Below are positions 55,607-64,000 of a DNA stretch of 64,000 nucleotides, piece by piece. The notes beneath the pieces are model-generated. The model searched no databases. It worked only from the letters and a program-made list of their open reading frames with translations, and was not told the origin of the DNA. The first letter of the stretch is position 1. Each line of letters starts with the position of its first letter. Source of the stretch: JANMMJ01 sp964543235 (GTDB lineage Bacteria; Pseudomonadota; Alphaproteobacteria; Rhizobiales; Aestuariivirgaceae). The stretch is taken from NCBI GenBank assembly GCA_964543235.1, contig CAZIXE010000016.1, positions 8,001-72,000 on the forward strand. The letters run 5' to 3'. A program made the position numbers and the translations under genes.

Positions 55607-56123
55607 GTCTGAAGGCTTCGTCGAGGACAGCTGGATCCATCTCGGTGCGGACGATCCCCTGCCCGCCTCTGGTGACATCATCGTGCCGTTCGCCCGCCTG
55701 CTGAAGGATTGGGAGACGCTGGTCAGGCATGACGGACGCCTCGGCACGGTGTTTCCCAACATCGACCGCATCGAAGCCCTCACGCTGTTCCTGCCGCGGC
55801 TGGCGCTGATCGTGCTGCCCTTCCCGAGCTTCACCGACGGCCGCGCCTATTCGCTGGCGCGGCAGCTGCGCGAGGCGGGTTATCGCGGCGAGTTGCGGGC
55901 CACGGGCAACGTGCTGCCGGATCAGTTGCAGTTCATGCGCCAGGTCGGCTTCGATGCCTTCGAGATCGGCGACCGGTTCGCGCCCGAGACGTGGTTGCGC
56001 GCCTCGCGCCAGATGTCGCTCGCCTATCAGCGCGGCCTGTTCCGCGCGGCCGGCGAAACCGAAGTTCTCAGCGAGCGGCACCGCGAAGCCGAGCCCTGGC
56101 TCGAACAGCCATATGCCGGATAG
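55593..56123 (+). CDS. DUF934 family protein
   Basis: This 176-residue soluble protein begins MPLLKSEGFVEDSWIHLGAD. DUF934 proteins sit between cysI and cysH in many proteobacteria and are thought to assist sulfite reduction or siroheme use; the function is unproven. The middle reads FPSFTDGRAYSLARQLRE, the family hallmark. The start at 55593 overlaps the cysI end, and cysH follows 6 bp after its stop. Confidence 0.88.
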
Positions 56124-56129
56124 GTCGCG

Positions 56130-56828
56130 ATGTACGGCGAGATCATCAAGCGTTATGCGGGCTTTGACGGCCGCGACCTGCTTGAGCCGCTGATCACCCA
56201 TTACTTCACGGGGCGGGTGGCGCTGGTCTCGTCGTTCGGCGCGGAATCGGCCGTGCTCCTGCACATGGTGGCGCAGATCGATCGCGACGTTCCGGTGATC
56301 TCGCTCGATACCGACAAGCTGTTCTGGGAAACCCGCGCCTATCGTGCCAGGTTGATCGATCAGCTGCGCCTGACGGACGTCCGTATCGTGCGGCCTGACC
56401 CCGCCGACCTGGCGCGCGAAGATCCGGACGGCGAACTCCATCGCACCGATCCCGACATGTGCTGCCATATCCGCAAGACGGAGCCGCTTGACAAGGCGCT
56501 CACCGGTTTTGCGGCGTGGATTTCGGGGCGCAAGCGTTTTCATGGCGGATCCCGTGCGCATATTCCGGCGCTGGAGGCCGCGGATGGCCGCCTGAAAATT
56601 GAGCCGTTGGCGCGTTTTACGCCAGCCGACATCGACGCCTATATCGATTACTATGATCTCCCGCGGCATCCCCTGGTCGAACAGGGATACCGCTCGATTG
56701 GATGCGTGCCGTGCACGGTCAAGGGTGGCAGCAGCGACAATCCGCGCGCCGGAAGATGGGCTGGTACAGCCAAGACCGAATGCGGTATTCACTGGACTGC
56801 AAACGGCCGGCCGATCAGAGCCGCCTGA
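56130..56828 (+). CDS. cysH: APS/PAPS reductase CysH, [4Fe-4S] APS-reductase type
   Basis: This 232-residue enzyme reduces activated sulfate to sulfite using thioredoxin. It has SSFGAESAVLLH, LDTDKLFWET, CCHIRKTEPL (C111, C112) and CVPC (C192, C195), with the late KTECGIH. The two Cys pairs are the [4Fe-4S] cluster ligands of assimilatory APS reductases, so APS rather than PAPS is the likely substrate. The sulfurylase genes (cysD/N) are not in the window. Confidence 0.95.
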   Translation: MYGEIIKRYAGFDGRDLLEPLITHYFTGRVALVSSFGAESAVLLHMVAQIDRDVPVISLDTDKLFWETRAYRARLIDQLRLTDVRIVRPDPADLAREDPDGELHRTDPDMCCHIRKTEPLDKALTGFAAWISGRKRFHGGSRAHIPALEAADGRLKIEPLARFTPADIDAYIDYYDLPRHPLVEQGYRSIGCVPCTVKGGSSDNPRAGRWAGTAKTECGIHWTANGRPIRAA

Positions 56829-56882
56829 GCACGGGATCACACTCCAGAGCGGCATCTGGATTGGCAGGGGAGAACAGTCCGC

Positions 56883-57647
56883 GTGGAAGAATTCATCACG
56901 TTTGCCATCGTCGGCTTCTGCGCACAGCTGATCGATGGCGCCCTCGGCATGGGCTTTGGCGTCATCTCCAGCTCCATTCTGCTCGCCCAGGGTGTTCACC
57001 CCGCGCTCGTTTCGGCAAGCGTGAACGCTGCCAAGCTTCCCACCAGCGGCACCGCGGCACTCTCGCACCACCTGCATGGCAACCTGAACTGGGAGCTTGT
57101 GCGCTCATTGGCCCTTTTTGGTTCGATCGGCGGCATCCTCGGCGCCCTGCTGCTCACCAGCCTCAAGGGCGCGCTGCTGCAGGTGCTCGTCAATCTCTAT
57201 CTCTTTGGCATGGGCGCGCTCATCGTCTATCGCGGCATCGCCAACCATGCACCGAAGCTGATGGAATCCGCTCGCGCCCGCACCATCGGCCTCGCCGGCG
57301 GCAGCATTGAGGGCATCGGCGGGTCCTGGGGTCCGATCGTCACGACCAGTCTGCTCGGTTCCGGTGTGGAGTCCCGCTATGCGATCGGCAGTTCGAACTT
57401 CTCCGAGTTCGTCGTCAGCTTCTCCGTGTTCTCGGCATTCTTCATCACCTATTACATCGGCCACTGGGGCGCTGACACGGATTGGCACGAGGTCACGGCA
57501 TCGGTCTCGGGCTTGGTGATCGGCGGCATTCCGGCAGCCGTGATGGGCGGTTATCTGTCGAAACGCGCCCCGCGCCGGCCGCTCACCATCGCCGTCGGCA
57601 GCCTCGCACTGGCCATTGCGGTGTATCGAACTGTGTTCGTCTCTTAA
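56883..57647 (+). CDS. TSUP family anion permease (TauE/SafE), copy 1
   Basis: This 254-residue membrane protein has about eight helices and the TSUP repeats: LIDGALGMGFGVISSS early and EGIGGSWGPIVTTSL in the second half. TSUP proteins move sulfite, sulfonates or related anions; the genes just upstream suggest sulfite or sulfate. It starts with GTG at 56883, 54 bp after cysH, and may be in the same transcript. Confidence 0.86.
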   Translation: MEEFITFAIVGFCAQLIDGALGMGFGVISSSILLAQGVHPALVSASVNAAKLPTSGTAALSHHLHGNLNWELVRSLALFGSIGGILGALLLTSLKGALLQVLVNLYLFGMGALIVYRGIANHAPKLMESARARTIGLAGGSIEGIGGSWGPIVTTSLLGSGVESRYAIGSSNFSEFVVSFSVFSAFFITYYIGHWGADTDWHEVTASVSGLVIGGIPAAVMGGYLSKRAPRRPLTIAVGSLALAIAVYRTVFVS

Positions 57648-57815
57648 CGATTCGGTCAGAATTGCGCCGCATTCTGTCGCGACTCTCTTCTGCGTCAGTT
57701 GCGTGGACGCGTATGCTCCTGGTTGGAGCAGGCAGGGCGGGACGGCCTTCGCGAAGTCAGCATGCACTTCGTTCCCTGTGTATCGTTGGTGAACGGTTGG
57801 AGAGGGCGCCGTCAT

Positions 57816-58592
57816 ATGGACGATTTTATTCTCTTTGTACTGATCGGTTTTCTGGCGCAGCTGGTCGACGGCTCGCTCGGCATGGGATATGGCGTGGTAT
57901 CGTCTTCCACGCTGCTCGCATTCGGCGTGCCGCCGGCGCAGGCCTCGGCCTGCGTACATGCCGCAAAGCTCTTCACATCCGGCACTTCGGCATTGTCACA
58001 TCATTCCTTCGGCAACGTCGACCGCGCGCTGTTCGTGAAGCTGGCCACCATGGGAGCGGCGGGCGGCGCGCTTGGCGCCCTGCTGGTGGCGATTGTGCCG
58101 GGCGAAATGGTGCGCCCGGTCGTCATGACCTACCTTTGTGTCATCGGCATCCTGATCGTCTATCGCGCCTGGCTGGTGCGGCACCCCGCCAGGTCGCAAT
58201 GGCGCGCCGCCCCGGCGCGTCTCATCGGCAGTGTTGGCGGCTTTGTCGATGGCGTCGGTGGCGGCGGCTGGGGACCGGTGGTGACCTCGAGCCTGATCGG
58301 CGCCGGCACCAATCCGCGCTTCACCGTCGGCTCGACCAATGCCGCCGAATTCGTGGTGACGATCTCGGTAATCGCCACCTTCATTCTTGCCGGCGTCAGC
58401 GGCTTGTGGCGGGAGGTCGGTGAGATGCGCGATCATGCGGTCGCGGTGGGTGGCCTCGTCGCCGGCGGTGTACCGGCCGCCCTGCTTGCCGGATATCTGC
58501 CGCGCCATGTCAACGCCCGCCGGTTTTCCGGTGCAATCGGCGTGCTGGTGCTGGCGATCGGCGTGCAGCAGCTCTGGCGCATGGCGATCTGA
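57816..58592 (+). CDS. TSUP family anion permease (TauE/SafE), copy 2
   Basis: This 258-residue paralogue of the preceding gene has LVDGSLGMGYGVVSSS and DGVGGGGWGPVVTSSL in matching places. The start is ATG 57816 (MDDFILFVLIG); the upstream frame is not membrane-like. The 168-bp gap from copy 1 may hold its own promoter. Together they look like a tandem duplication that has diverged. Substrate unknown. Confidence 0.86.
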   Translation: MDDFILFVLIGFLAQLVDGSLGMGYGVVSSSTLLAFGVPPAQASACVHAAKLFTSGTSALSHHSFGNVDRALFVKLATMGAAGGALGALLVAIVPGEMVRPVVMTYLCVIGILIVYRAWLVRHPARSQWRAAPARLIGSVGGFVDGVGGGGWGPVVTSSLIGAGTNPRFTVGSTNAAEFVVTISVIATFILAGVSGLWREVGEMRDHAVAVGGLVAGGVPAALLAGYLPRHVNARRFSGAIGVLVLAIGVQQLWRMAI

Positions 58593-58604
58593 GCCAGGGC
58601 TCAG
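58589..58604. terminator. Short hairpin at convergent stop codons
   Basis: CTGAGCC - AG - GGCTCAG overlaps the stop codons of the TSUP gene (plus strand) and the GNAT gene (minus strand). The effective stem is about 6 bp and no U tract follows, so it is only a weak terminator candidate. Confidence 0.3.
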
Positions 58605-59080
58605 GCCAGCCATTTCTCCATGCGGAAGTTGGTGAGGGCAACGCCGTCGACAAGCACGGTCTGTTCGGCGACCGTGTTGAAGCCGCGCCGCGCGAAGAAG
58701 CGCCGGCCGGTGATGCTGGCTTCGGTGTGGATGCGCTTGAGCCGCCAGGCTCTTGCCTGCAACTCCACCTGCTCGAGCAGCGCACTGGCGACCCCGATAC
58801 CCTGGAAGTCGGGACTCACGAACATCATGTCGAGATGGCCATCGCGCTCGAGGTCGGTGAAGCCGGCGGCCACGCTGCCCACCTCGGCAAGCCAGGTTGG
58901 CTGCGCCAGGCGCCGGACGCGCCACGCGGCGCTGCGGGCGGCCGACCAGGCCGCAATCTGCTCCGGCCGGTAATCGCGGCTGGCGACTTCGCGCACCGCC
59001 CGCTGAAACAGGTCGATGACGGTGAAGAGATCGCCGTCACTGTAACTCCGGATGCGGATCGGCGCCGGCACCCGCCTCAC
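58601..59080 (-). CDS. GNAT family N-acetyltransferase (GTG start)
   Basis: This 159-residue protein has the GNAT acetyl-CoA loop in DFQGIGVASALLEQVE (about residue 93 on) and a C-terminal FFARRGFNTVAEQTV strand. It acetylates an amine of unknown identity. The first codon is GTG at 59080, overlapping the metZ stop (GTGA), so it is translated by coupling with metZ. No ATG start lies nearby in frame. Confidence 0.82.
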   Translation of the reverse strand: MRRVPAPIRIRSYSDGDLFTVIDLFQRAVREVASRDYRPEQIAAWSAARSAAWRVRRLAQPTWLAEVGSVAAGFTDLERDGHLDMMFVSPDFQGIGVASALLEQVELQARAWRLKRIHTEASITGRRFFARRGFNTVAEQTVLVDGVALTNFRMEKWLA

Positions 59081-60279
59081 GCGGCCGCAATCGCCTGGTT
59101 GAGGTCGGCAATGATATCGCTGGCATCTTCGAGGCCGACCGAAAGCCGCAGCATGCCGTCGGTGATCCCCATGCTGGCCCGGGCTTCGGCGCCGATGTTG
59201 CGGTGGGTGGTCGAAGCCGGATGCGTCATCAGCGACTTGGCATCGCCCAGATTGTTGGAGATGTCGATCAGTTCGAGGTTGCGCAGCACGTTGAAGGCGC
59301 CCGCCTTGCCGCCTTCGACTTCGAACGTCACCACGGTTCCGCCGGCATTCATCTGTGCCTTGCACAACTCGTATTGCGGATGGCTTGGCAGATGCGGGTA
59401 GAGCACCCGGCTCACGCCTTTGGTGACGCTCAGCGCCTCCGCCACCTGCCTGGCGCAATCGCTCTGCGACAGCACCCGCAGCTTCAGCGTCTCGAGACCT
59501 TTCAGCAGGATCCAGGCATTGAACGGCGACAGCGACGGCCCGGTGTGGCGCAGGAACGGTTTCAGCAGGTCTTCCTTGAACTTGCGCGACGACACGATGG
59601 CCCCGCCCAGCACGCGGCCCTGGCCGTCCATGTGCTTGGTGCCGGAATAGACCACGACATCGGCTCCCAGATCGAGGGGGCGCTGCAGGATCGGCGTCGC
59701 GAAGATATTGTCGACCACGACCAGCGCGCCCGCCGCCTTGGCGATCCGGGTCACGGCGGCGAGGTCGATGACCTCGAGCGTCGGGTTCGACGGTGTCTCC
59801 AGGAACACGCATTTGGTGTCGCGGGTGACCGCCTGCTCCCAGGCCTTCAGGTCCTTGCCGTCGACCAGCGTCGTCCTGATGCCGAAGCGTGGCAGAATGC
59901 CCGTCACGACCTGGTAGCAGGAGCCGAAAAGTGCTTTCGATGCAACGAGATGGTCGCCGGCCTTCAATTGGCATGCGAGCGCGCCGAAGACCGCCGCCAT
60001 GCCCGAGGCCACGCCATAGCAGGCTTCCGCCCCTTCCAGCAGCCGCAGCCGCTCCTCGAACATCGTGACGGTGGGATTGCCGTAGCGGCCGTAGACATAG
60101 CCGTCGTCTTCCCCGGCAAAGCGTTTCTCGGCGGTTTCCGGCTCGTCATAGACGAAGCCCGAATTGAGGAACAGCGCTTCCGAGGTTTCGCCATGCGGCG
60201 AGCGTTCGAGGCCGCCCCGCACCAGCTTGGTGGCAACGCCCCAGCGGGCGGGATTGCGTGTCTTGCGGTCTTTCTTCAT
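59077..60279 (-). CDS. metZ: O-succinylhomoserine sulfhydrylase
   Basis: This 400-residue PLP enzyme of the Cys/Met metabolism family has ETPSNPTLEVIDLAA, the PLP lysine in VVYSGTKHMDGQGR and the YGRYGNPTV segment. It makes homocysteine from O-succinyl (or O-acetyl) homoserine and sulfide, so it uses the sulfide produced by the CysI system next door. The start is ATG 60279 (MKKDRKTRNP), sharing one base with the rhodanese stop (TGATG). Confidence 0.9.
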   Translation of the reverse strand: MKKDRKTRNPARWGVATKLVRGGLERSPHGETSEALFLNSGFVYDEPETAEKRFAGEDDGYVYGRYGNPTVTMFEERLRLLEGAEACYGVASGMAAVFGALACQLKAGDHLVASKALFGSCYQVVTGILPRFGIRTTLVDGKDLKAWEQAVTRDTKCVFLETPSNPTLEVIDLAAVTRIAKAAGALVVVDNIFATPILQRPLDLGADVVVYSGTKHMDGQGRVLGGAIVSSRKFKEDLLKPFLRHTGPSLSPFNAWILLKGLETLKLRVLSQSDCARQVAEALSVTKGVSRVLYPHLPSHPQYELCKAQMNAGGTVVTFEVEGGKAGAFNVLRNLELIDISNNLGDAKSLMTHPASTTHRNIGAEARASMGITDGMLRLSVGLEDASDIIADLNQAIAAA

Positions 60280-60686
60280 CAGCTCTGCACCCAGGGCAGT
60301 CCGGCGGCCTTCCAGCCGCCGATCCTGCCGCGATGGCCCTCCGCGTCGCGGTCGCCCTCGAAACCCTGGGCGACATTCCAGGCATTGAGAAATCCCGCCT
60401 TGGTGAGTTCGGCGGCTGCCGAGGCCGATCGGCTGCCCGACCGGCAGATGCACAGGATCTCGGAGTCCCGGGCAATCCCTGCCCGCTCCACTTCGGCGAC
60501 GAAATCGGCGTTGATATGCATGGTCGGATAGACCTGCCAGCAGATGCGCACCAGCCGCTCGACGGCCGGCACGCCGACGAATGTCCACTCCGGCTGGGTG
60601 CGCACATCCACCAGCACGGCAGCCGGGTTGGCTTTCAGCCGCGCATAGGCCTCGCTTGGGGAGATGTCGCCCTGATACATCCGCAC
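60279..60686 (-). CDS. Rhodanese-like sulfurtransferase
   Basis: This 135-residue single-domain rhodanese has the active-site loop CRSGSR with the catalytic cysteine, after a VLVDVRTQPEWTFVG segment. It may transfer or carry sulfane sulfur. It is the first gene of the rhodanese-metZ-GNAT operon (TGATG overlap with metZ), which suggests a role in sulfur supply for homocysteine synthesis; this is inference from position. Confidence 0.88.
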   Translation of the reverse strand: MRMYQGDISPSEAYARLKANPAAVLVDVRTQPEWTFVGVPAVERLVRICWQVYPTMHINADFVAEVERAGIARDSEILCICRSGSRSASAAAELTKAGFLNAWNVAQGFEGDRDAEGHRGRIGGWKAAGLPWVQS

Positions 60687-60760
60687 TGCACCTGTTCGTT
60701 ATTCAGAACGGTTCGTGTCTTACGCCAAACCACCGCCCGGGAGAAGCGGAAACTGCGCTG

Positions 60761-61756
60761 TCAGAGGATGAAATCGGCGGCACTGAGTGCGCCAAGGCCC
60801 CTGACCACGATGACCATCTCCGCGGCACTGTCGGCATCGGTGTCGACCCGGACGATGCAATCGCCGCCGGACACGGTGTAGCGCACCTCGCCGGCCGCCG
60901 CCGTGAAGGCGCCCGTCCCTCGGAAGGCGAAGGCCTGGTTGCCGGCACTGGCCGGATCGGCGTCGATGGCGGAAAGGTCGATGCGGTCGCCGCCGGCCCC
61001 GGCCTTGCTCACGAAATATTCGATGACATCGGCGCCCGCCACGCTGGCGCCACTTTCCGCGATCTTGCGGAACTTGACAATATCGCGGGCGTCATCGTCG
61101 AGATTGAATTCCGAACGGACCGTATAGATGTGGTCGAGCCCTGCCCCGCCGAAAAGCACGTCGGCGCCCTCGCTGCCGGCGATCGTGTCGTTGCCGGCGC
61201 GGCCGTCGATCGTGTCATTGCCCGCGCGGCCGGCAATCGAGTTGGCGCCCGCGCTGCCGAGGAGACGGTCGTCGGCATCGCTGCCGAGGATGTTCTCGAA
61301 GCCCGCGAAGCGGTCGAAGCCCCATTGCCCCAGATTCTGGACGCCGGTCTTGGCCAGGTCGAAGCGCGCACCCTGATCCGCCTGGTCGAAGGAAAACGCC
61401 CCGTTGAATTCGAAGTAGTAGAAGTCCAGCGTATCGATGCCGCTGCCGCCGGAATAGACGTCATCGCCATTGTTGACCGTGACGGTATCGTCGCCGGCTC
61501 CGCCATAGACACGGTCGTCGCCGCTGCCGTCGGCAAGCTGATCGTTATCCGCGCCGCCATGGATTTCGTCATTGCCCGAGCCGCCCGCCAGGACGTCGTT
61601 GCCGCTGTTGCCCTCGAGGATATCGGCATTGGCGCCGGTTTCGATCGTGTCGTTGCCGCCGAGGCCGCTGGCCAGGTCGGCTTCAAGCCCCCAGTTGGCA
61701 CCCGCCACGATTGAGGTCAGAAATTCACCCGCACTGGTACCAATCAGAAAGGCCAT
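60761..61756 (-). CDS. RTX-type calcium-binding protein
   Basis: This 331-residue protein contains GGxGxDxxx-like nonapeptide repeats in two blocks (about 33-105 and 157-210; e.g. GGSGNDEIHGGADNDQL, GRAGNDTIDGRAGNDTI). The C-terminal DFIL-type end resembles type I secretion signals. It has no N-terminal signal peptide. RTX proteins fold on binding calcium outside the cell. No type I secretion genes flank it and no catalytic domain is seen. It may be a surface or matrix protein; function unknown. Confidence 0.85.
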   Translation of the reverse strand: MAFLIGTSAGEFLTSIVAGANWGLEADLASGLGGNDTIETGANADILEGNSGNDVLAGGSGNDEIHGGADNDQLADGSGDDRVYGGAGDDTVTVNNGDDVYSGGSGIDTLDFYYFEFNGAFSFDQADQGARFDLAKTGVQNLGQWGFDRFAGFENILGSDADDRLLGSAGANSIAGRAGNDTIDGRAGNDTIAGSEGADVLFGGAGLDHIYTVRSEFNLDDDARDIVKFRKIAESGASVAGADVIEYFVSKAGAGGDRIDLSAIDADPASAGNQAFAFRGTGAFTAAAGEVRYTVSGGDCIVRVDTDADSAAEMVIVVRGLGALSAADFIL

Positions 61757-61922
61757 ACCGGATCTCCTGTTTGCGTTGCTGCCATCGCCCCTAATGGAGA
61801 ATCGAGGGCATGAAAACCCCGCAACTCCAACGCGGTGAATGCCGCTGCCGGGATGGTGATCCCGATTGCGCCTTCCGGGCCTGATGCCGCCCTGCTAGGA
61901 AAGGCCAAAACGGGAGCTTTTC

Positions 61923-64000
61923 ATGTCCAGATCCCTGCCCGCCCGTGCCGATGTCGTCATCATTGGCGGCGGCATCGTCGGCGCCTCGATCGCCTATCAC
62001 CTGACCAAGATCGGCATCACCAATGTGGTGCTGCTGGAGCGAAAGCAGCTGACCTCGGGCACGACCTGGCATGCGGCGGGCCTCGTCGGCCAGCTGCGCG
62101 CCTCGCGCAACCTGACCGAACTCGCCAAATACACGACCTCGCTGTTCGAGGGACTCGAGAAGGAAACCGGCCAGGCCACCGGCTTCAAGCAAAACGGCTC
62201 GATCTCGATCGCCCTCAGCGAGGGCCGCTTCGAGGAGCTGAAGCGCGGCGCCTCGATGGCCAGGAATTTCGGACTCACCGTCGATGTGATTTCCGTGGAT
62301 GAGATCAGGGAGCGCGTGCCGCACTACAATCTGCAAGGCGCCGTCGGCGGCGTCTTTCTGCCCAAGGACGGCCAGGTCAATCCGATCGATGTGACCCAGG
62401 CGCTGGCCGCGGGCGCGCGCTCGCGCGGCGCGCAGATCTTCGAGAACACCAAGGTCACCCGCGTCCTGGTCGCGAAGGGCGCTGCCACCGGCGTCGAGAC
62501 CCTCTCGGGCACGATCCAGGCCGACAAGGTGGTGATCGCGTCGGGCATGTGGTCGCGCGATCTGGGGCATGCCATCGGCGTCAGCATTCCGCTCCATGCC
62601 TGCGAGCACTTCTATATCGTCTCGGAGCCGATTGTCGATCTGCCCCGCGACATGCCGGTGGTCAGGGTTCCCGATGAATGCACCTATTACAAGGAGGATG
62701 CCGGCAAGCTGATGGTCGGCGCCTTCGAGCCCCGGGCCAAGCCCTGGGGCTTCGACGGCATCCCCGAGGATCATGCCTTCGAGACCCTGCCCGAGGACAT
62801 GGATCATTTCGAACCGATTCTCGCCGCCGCCATCAACCGCGTGCCGCTGCTCGAGACCGCCGGCATCCAGCTCTTCTTCAACGGGCCCGAGAGCTTCACG
62901 CCGGACGTGCGCTACTATCTCGGCGAGGCGCCCGAGCTCCGCAACCTCTATGTGGCGACCGGCTTCAACTCGATCGGCATCCAGTCCTCGGGCGGCGCCG
63001 GGCTCGTGTTGTCGCAATGGATCAGGGACGGCCATCCGCCGATGGATGTGAACGGCATCGACATCCGCCGCATCCATCCCTTCCAGTCGGTCCGGCGCTA
63101 TCTGCGCGACCGGGTGAGCGAAAGCCTGGGGCTCCTCTATGCGATGCACTGGCCCTACCGCCAGGCCGAGACGGCGCGCGGCGTGCGCCGCTCGCCTTTC
63201 TACCGGCAGCTCAAGGACCTCGGCGCCGTCTATGGCGAGGTGAATGGCTGGGAGCGGCCCAACTGGTATGCGCGGGACGGTATGAAGCCCGAATACGAAT
63301 ACTCCTACGGCCGCCAGAACTGGTTTGCCTGCGCCGATCATGAGGCCAAGCAGCTGATGAATGCCTGTGCCTTCTTCGACCAGTCCTCCTTCGCCAAGTT
63401 CCGCGTCGAGGGCAAGGATGCCTGTGCGGTTCTGAACCGCGTCAGCGCCAACAATGTCGATGTCGCGCCGGGACGCATCGTCTATACGCAATGGCTCAAT
63501 GAGCGGGGCGGCATCGAGGCCGACCTCACCGTCACGCGGCTTTCGGAAACCGCGTTCATGGTGGTAACGGGTGCGATCCCGCAGACCCGCGATTTCGCCT
63601 GGCTCAAGCGTCACATTCCGGATGGCGCCCATTGCGTTGCCACCGACGTGACCTCCGGCCTGCCGATGATCGCGGTGATGGGGCCCAACTCGCGCGCCCT
63701 GCTCCACAAACTGTCCGGCGCCGATCTCTCCAATCAGGCCTTCCCGTTCGGCACCTCGCAGGAGATCGAGATCGGCTATGCAAGGGTGCGCGCCAGCCGC
63801 ATCACCTATGTCGGCGAACTCGGCTGGGAGCTCTATATCCCCGCCGAATTTGCCGCCCATGTCCTGGAGACGCTGCTTGCAGCGGGCGGCGAATTCGGCC
63901 TCACCCCCGCCGGCATGCACACCATGAACAACTGCCGCATGGAGAAGGCCTACCGCCACTGGGGCCATGACATCGCCGACGAGGATACGCCGCTCGAAGC
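61923..64000 (+). CDS. Dimethylglycine dehydrogenase-like flavoprotein, partial (3' end beyond window)
   Basis: An open frame from ATG 61923 to the right edge (692 codons). It has the FAD site VVIIGGGIVGASIAYHL (about residue 10), the covalent-FAD histidine context SGTTWHAAGLVG, a DAO domain to about residue 390 and the start of the GcvT/aminomethyltransferase domain (TYVGELGWELYIP near the end). It should demethylate an N-methyl glycine-like compound with folate as acceptor. It is a paralogue, not a copy, of the gene at 21173-23596. The last part is missing here. Confidence 0.88.
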   Translation, partial: MSRSLPARADVVIIGGGIVGASIAYHLTKIGITNVVLLERKQLTSGTTWHAAGLVGQLRASRNLTELAKYTTSLFEGLEKETGQATGFKQNGSISIALSEGRFEELKRGASMARNFGLTVDVISVDEIRERVPHYNLQGAVGGVFLPKDGQVNPIDVTQALAAGARSRGAQIFENTKVTRVLVAKGAATGVETLSGTIQADKVVIASGMWSRDLGHAIGVSIPLHACEHFYIVSEPIVDLPRDMPVVRVPDECTYYKEDAGKLMVGAFEPRAKPWGFDGIPEDHAFETLPEDMDHFEPILAAAINRVPLLETAGIQLFFNGPESFTPDVRYYLGEAPELRNLYVATGFNSIGIQSSGGAGLVLSQWIRDGHPPMDVNGIDIRRIHPFQSVRRYLRDRVSESLGLLYAMHWPYRQAETARGVRRSPFYRQLKDLGAVYGEVNGWERPNWYARDGMKPEYEYSYGRQNWFACADHEAKQLMNACAFFDQSSFAKFRVEGKDACAVLNRVSANNVDVAPGRIVYTQWLNERGGIEADLTVTRLSETAFMVVTGAIPQTRDFAWLKRHIPDGAHCVATDVTSGLPMIAVMGPNSRALLHKLSGADLSNQAFPFGTSQEIEIGYARVRASRITYVGELGWELYIPAEFAAHVLETLLAAGGEFGLTPAGMHTMNNCRMEKAYRHWGHDIADEDTPLE

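Noticed and set aside
61791..63968. A 725-codon minus-strand frame
   Set aside because: It is antisense to the dimethylglycine-dehydrogenase-like gene with its clear FAD motif; shadow.

Overview
The window is a high-GC chromosomal segment from an alphaproteobacterium, most likely Hyphomicrobiales (Rhizobiales)-like. This rests on gene order and family type: lptD-surA-pdxA-rsmA, fabD-fabG-acpP-fabF-mltG-yicC-gmk, and cysG-DUF2849-cysI-DUF934-cysH are arrangements familiar from that group. The species cannot be named from sequence alone. No rRNA, tRNA, CRISPR array, transposase or integrase was seen.

Left part (1-13.7 kb): an AsmA-like envelope gene (cut by the window edge) and an FAD-linked D-lactate dehydrogenase-type gene lie on the minus strand. 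A perfect ParB-binding parS palindrome follows at 4307-4322. Next comes a complete type III restriction-modification operon, mod - RhuM-like - res (4.6-9.9 kb), which looks like the main accessory insert. A hotdog thioesterase, a 66-residue orphan and a uvrD/pcrA helicase gene come after it; the helicase gene carries an unusual AT-richer internal segment.

Middle-left (13.7-36.9 kb): a SARP-like transcriptional regulator with a membrane segment and TPRs faces two DUF1194 paralogues, an ABC exporter and a tandem HD-GYP protein. Then come a dimethylglycine-dehydrogenase-like flavoprotein, a VUT-family membrane protein, ndk, an OmpA-family protein with four internal repeats, an AhpD-like protein, a polar amino-acid ABC transporter (ATPase, permease, binding protein), ppc, an ABC-F protein, nhaA, holC and a small Cys-rich secreted protein.

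Middle-right (36.9-51.2 kb) is housekeeping: pepA diverges from lptD-surA-pdxA-rsmA (outer-membrane assembly, vitamin B6, rRNA methylation) and meets the convergent gmk-yicC-mltG-fabF-acpP-fabG-fabD block (fatty acid synthesis and peptidoglycan). The lptF/lptG pair usually found beside lptD is not here. A threonine-dehydratase-like gene closes this block.

Right part (51.4-64 kb) is a sulfur locus. An XRE-cupin regulator with strong inverted-repeat operators faces a run of ferredoxin, a shortened cysG, DUF2849, cysI, DUF934, cysH and two TSUP transporters. On the other strand lies rhodanese-metZ-GNAT. Together these cover sulfate/sulfite reduction, anion transport and incorporation of sulfur into homocysteine. 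An RTX-type calcium-binding protein and a second dimethylglycine-dehydrogenase-like gene, cut by the right edge, finish the window.
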